A DNA stretch of 50,600 bases from positions 1 to 50,600 of the forward strand of contig NZ_JAHCKK010000025.1 of assembly GCF_026125825.1 (NCBI RefSeq). Reading direction: 5' to 3'. Shown here piece after piece: positions 45,508-50,600 of this stretch. Each line of letters starts with the position of its first letter. Position 1 is the first letter of the stretch. Below the pieces are notes generated by a model. That model ran no database searches and was not told where the DNA came from. It saw nothing but the letters and a program-made list of their open reading frames with translations. Both the position numbers and the translations under genes were made by a program. The stretch comes from Hydrogenophaga sp. (GTDB taxonomy: Bacteria > Pseudomonadota > Gammaproteobacteria > Burkholderiales > Burkholderiaceae_C).

Positions 45508-46221
45508 ATGAAGGTTCTCAGCATCATCCCCTGGGCAGACTGGCTGGCGCTGGTCTGCTTCCTGGCCTTGTGGGTCGGCTACGCCTGGTTTGCCCGAGAG
45601 TGGGGCCGCAGGATGGGCTCGCTCATCCACACCACCAACCGCTACCGCGGTTACTGGATGACGCAGACCACGGCTCGAGACCCGCGCATGCTCGACGGCC
45701 TCATCACGCAGACCCTGTCCAATACGCCGGCCTTTTTCTCGTCGACTTCCATCCTGGTCATTGGCGGCCTGTTCGCGCTGCTCGGTACCACCGACAAGGC
45801 CACGGAGCTGATGAGCGAGATTCCGTTCGCACAGACGACCACGCTGATCGTCTTCGAGTTCAAGATCCTGGTGATGGTGGCGATCTTCGTGTACGCCTTC
45901 TTCCGTTTTTCCTGGTGCATGAGGCAATACACCTTCGTGGCGCTGGTGATCGGCGCCATGCCGCCGGCAGAGGACTTCGAGGCTGGCAAGCACGACCGCC
46001 GGGCCTTCGCGGAGCGGGCCGCGGCCATGGTCGGCGCCGCGGCCGAAACCTTCAACGACGGCCTGCGCGCTTATTACTTTTCGTTCGCTGCGCTGGCCTG
46101 GTTCATCTCGCCGGTGGCCATGGTGGTCGCCACGCTGGCGGTGGTGGCGATTCTCTACAGCCGGGAGTTCCGCTCGGAAGTGCTGAGCATCCTCAAGGAC
46201 GAAATGCCGCCGCCGACCTGA
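45508..46221 (+). CDS. DUF599 family membrane protein
   Basis: This is a 237-residue inner-membrane protein of the DUF599 family, function unknown. Hydrophobic helices are near residues 8-28 (WADWLALVCFLALWVGYAWF), 78-95 (SSTSILVIGGLFALLGTT), 112-130 (LIVFEFKILVMVAIFVYAFF) and 185-212. A polar loop sits between (SWCMRQYTFVALVIGAMPPAEDFEAG). It precedes dnaE by 34 nt on the same strand but shares no obvious role with it. Confidence 0.85.
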   Translation: MKVLSIIPWADWLALVCFLALWVGYAWFAREWGRRMGSLIHTTNRYRGYWMTQTTARDPRMLDGLITQTLSNTPAFFSSTSILVIGGLFALLGTTDKATELMSEIPFAQTTTLIVFEFKILVMVAIFVYAFFRFSWCMRQYTFVALVIGAMPPAEDFEAGKHDRRAFAERAAAMVGAAAETFNDGLRAYYFSFAALAWFISPVAMVVATLAVVAILYSREFRSEVLSILKDEMPPPT

Positions 46222-46255
46222 ATGGACGGGGACCCGCGCCTTCTAAAATGGGGCG

Positions 46256-49825
<3,570 letters not shown>

Positions 49826-50014
49826 GGGAGAATCCCCCCGCGCCGCTGCGCCGCTTCCCCCTGATGGCAGCCCTCGCCCGAGGCCCGGCAAAGCCGCTTC
49901 CTCGGCGTGTCTGCAAGCCTTTTGCGGCGGGAGTGCCTGCTTGCGAAGTGCCGCGTCAGCGGCTTGACCGGGAACGCAACGGACTGCTCCCTTCGGGGTG
50001 CCGCGCTGCGGGGC
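49826..50014. other. Gene-free gap between dnaE and tolA
   Basis: No gene is supportable here. The first bases form a small hairpin (GGGGA-GAA-TCCCC) right after the dnaE stop. The rest is low-complexity GC-rich sequence with many short CGC/GCG inverted runs, of the sort seen as dispersed intergenic sequence in Comamonadaceae. dnaE and tolA are convergent across it. Confidence 0.5.
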
Positions 50015-50600
50015 TCAGTCCAGCGGGCGCAGGCCGATCACCAGAGAAGACGGCACCGTGCCATTGGTGTCCTTGGGCAGGGTGCTGGTGCGGTCGATGG
50101 CGCGCAGCACGGCTTCGTCCCAGTCCGGGTTGCCGCTGCTCTTGACCAGCCGCCGCGAGACGATGCTGCCGTCGGGCGATGTGCGGACCTCGACCTCGGC
50201 GCGCGGGTTGCCCGGCGCCACATCGGTGAAGACCACGTTGGGCTTGATGCGCGCGGCCACGCGGCCGGCGTAACCCGGCGTCGGGCCGCTGGACTGCTGC
50301 GCTGTGCCGGTGCTCTGCGGGCCGCCGCTGGCGCCCGCCTGGCCCATCATGCGCTTGATCTGGTCTTCGCGGATCTGCGCCAGGCGTTTTTGCTCGGCGG
50401 CCTCCTTGCGCTCCTGCTCGCGCTTCTCGGCCGCGAGTTTCTGCTGGCGCTCCTTTTCGGCGGCCGCTTTCTCCGCGGCGGCCTTCTTCTCGGCGGCGGC
50501 TTTTTCAGCGGCCTTCGCGGCAGCGAGTTTCTTGGCCTCTTCCTCGCGTTCCTTCTTGTCGGCCTCGGCTTTTTTCTTGGCCTGGGCGGTGGCGATCTCG
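50015..50600 (-). CDS. tolA: TolA, cell envelope integrity protein, 5' part missing at window edge
   Basis: This is the C-terminal part of TolA, which links the inner-membrane TolQR motor to TolB/Pal and the outer membrane. The reading frame enters at base 50599 on the minus strand with a long Ala/Lys/Glu-rich helix (AEADKKEREEEAKKLAAAKA onward, and KAAAEKERQQKLAAEKREQE), the helical domain II. It then crosses a Gly/Ser/Gln linker into the compact domain III (VVFTDVAPGNPRAEVEVRTS, SSGNPDWDEAVLRAIDRTS, LPKDTNGTVPSSLVIGLRPLD). The start and transmembrane helix are outside the window. An internal ATG at 50350 is not a real start. Confidence 0.92.
   Translation of the reverse strand, partial: EIATAQAKKKAEADKKEREEEAKKLAAAKAAEKAAAEKKAAAEKAAAEKERQQKLAAEKREQERKEAAEQKRLAQIREDQIKRMMGQAGASGGPQSTGTAQQSSGPTPGYAGRVAARIKPNVVFTDVAPGNPRAEVEVRTSPDGSIVSRRLVKSSGNPDWDEAVLRAIDRTSTLPKDTNGTVPSSLVIGLRPLD

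Overview
The window is GC-rich and reads as a chromosomal segment of a betaproteobacterium of the order Burkholderiales, most like Comamonadaceae (for example a Hydrogenophaga or Acidovorax relative). The reasons are the two orphan Bug-type solute receptors, the LysR-rich catabolic clusters, the gcvTHP operon behind a tandem glycine riboswitch, the protein sequences themselves and the codon use. This placement is inference from gene content, not a database result. Both ends cut a gene: bufC at the left and tolA at the right.

Layout. 1-2712: a copper/metal-stress module. The bufABC operon (bufferin-type RiPP metallophore precursor, its MNIO/DUF692 maturase and partner protein) is divergent from an ECF sigma factor and its NrsF-type (DUF1109) anti-sigma factor. 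Both directions carry a matching promoter of the form GTAACY-N16-CGAA. 2735-4684: a B12-binding-like radical SAM protein with unusual cysteine spacing. 4685-5168: no gene, but a degenerate inverted repeat of about 100-nt arms. 5169-9925: gcvP, gcvH and gcvT with a tandem glycine riboswitch. 9967-16327: a hypothetical gene, ETF-ubiquinone oxidoreductase with a clear terminator, an SDR, an EamA transporter, a hotdog thioesterase, a GSDH-type lipoprotein and a small exported protein. 16423-22760: an AhpD-like protein and a two-partner secretion pair (TpsB transporter and a 1313-residue TpsA exoprotein). 22995-26442: a carboxymuconolactone decarboxylase-like protein, a Bug receptor, a PAS-LuxR regulator and a divergent scoAB CoA-transferase with a perfect palindrome between them. 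26443-27335: a manganese (yybP-ykoY) riboswitch with its terminator ahead of a GDT1/TMEM165-type exporter, then tRNA-Gly(CCC).

27624-33950: a catabolic neighbourhood with a LysR regulator, a Bug receptor, a divergent M24-fold protein, a gamma-glutamyltransferase-like enzyme and a succinate-semialdehyde-type dehydrogenase. 34220-42458: housekeeping and RNA-modification genes (alaS, a TlpA-like thioredoxin, a TAT-exported transglutaminase-like protein, a pseudouridine synthase, trmB, gluQ) and an FAD amine-oxidase-like protein. 42620-45476: a LysR regulator divergent from pirin, DoxX and a WrbA-like flavodoxin, with a perfect palindrome in the intergenic gap. 45508-50600: a DUF599 membrane protein, dnaE and the start of tolA.

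How the genes fit together. The most notable system is the bufferin locus, where the promoter sequences tie the metallophore operon and the sigma/anti-sigma pair into one regulon. The two riboswitches sit in front of genes matching their ligands (glycine cleavage, Mn export). The pirin-DoxX-flavodoxin set looks like a quinone/electrophile stress unit. No IS element, prophage or CRISPR array was seen.
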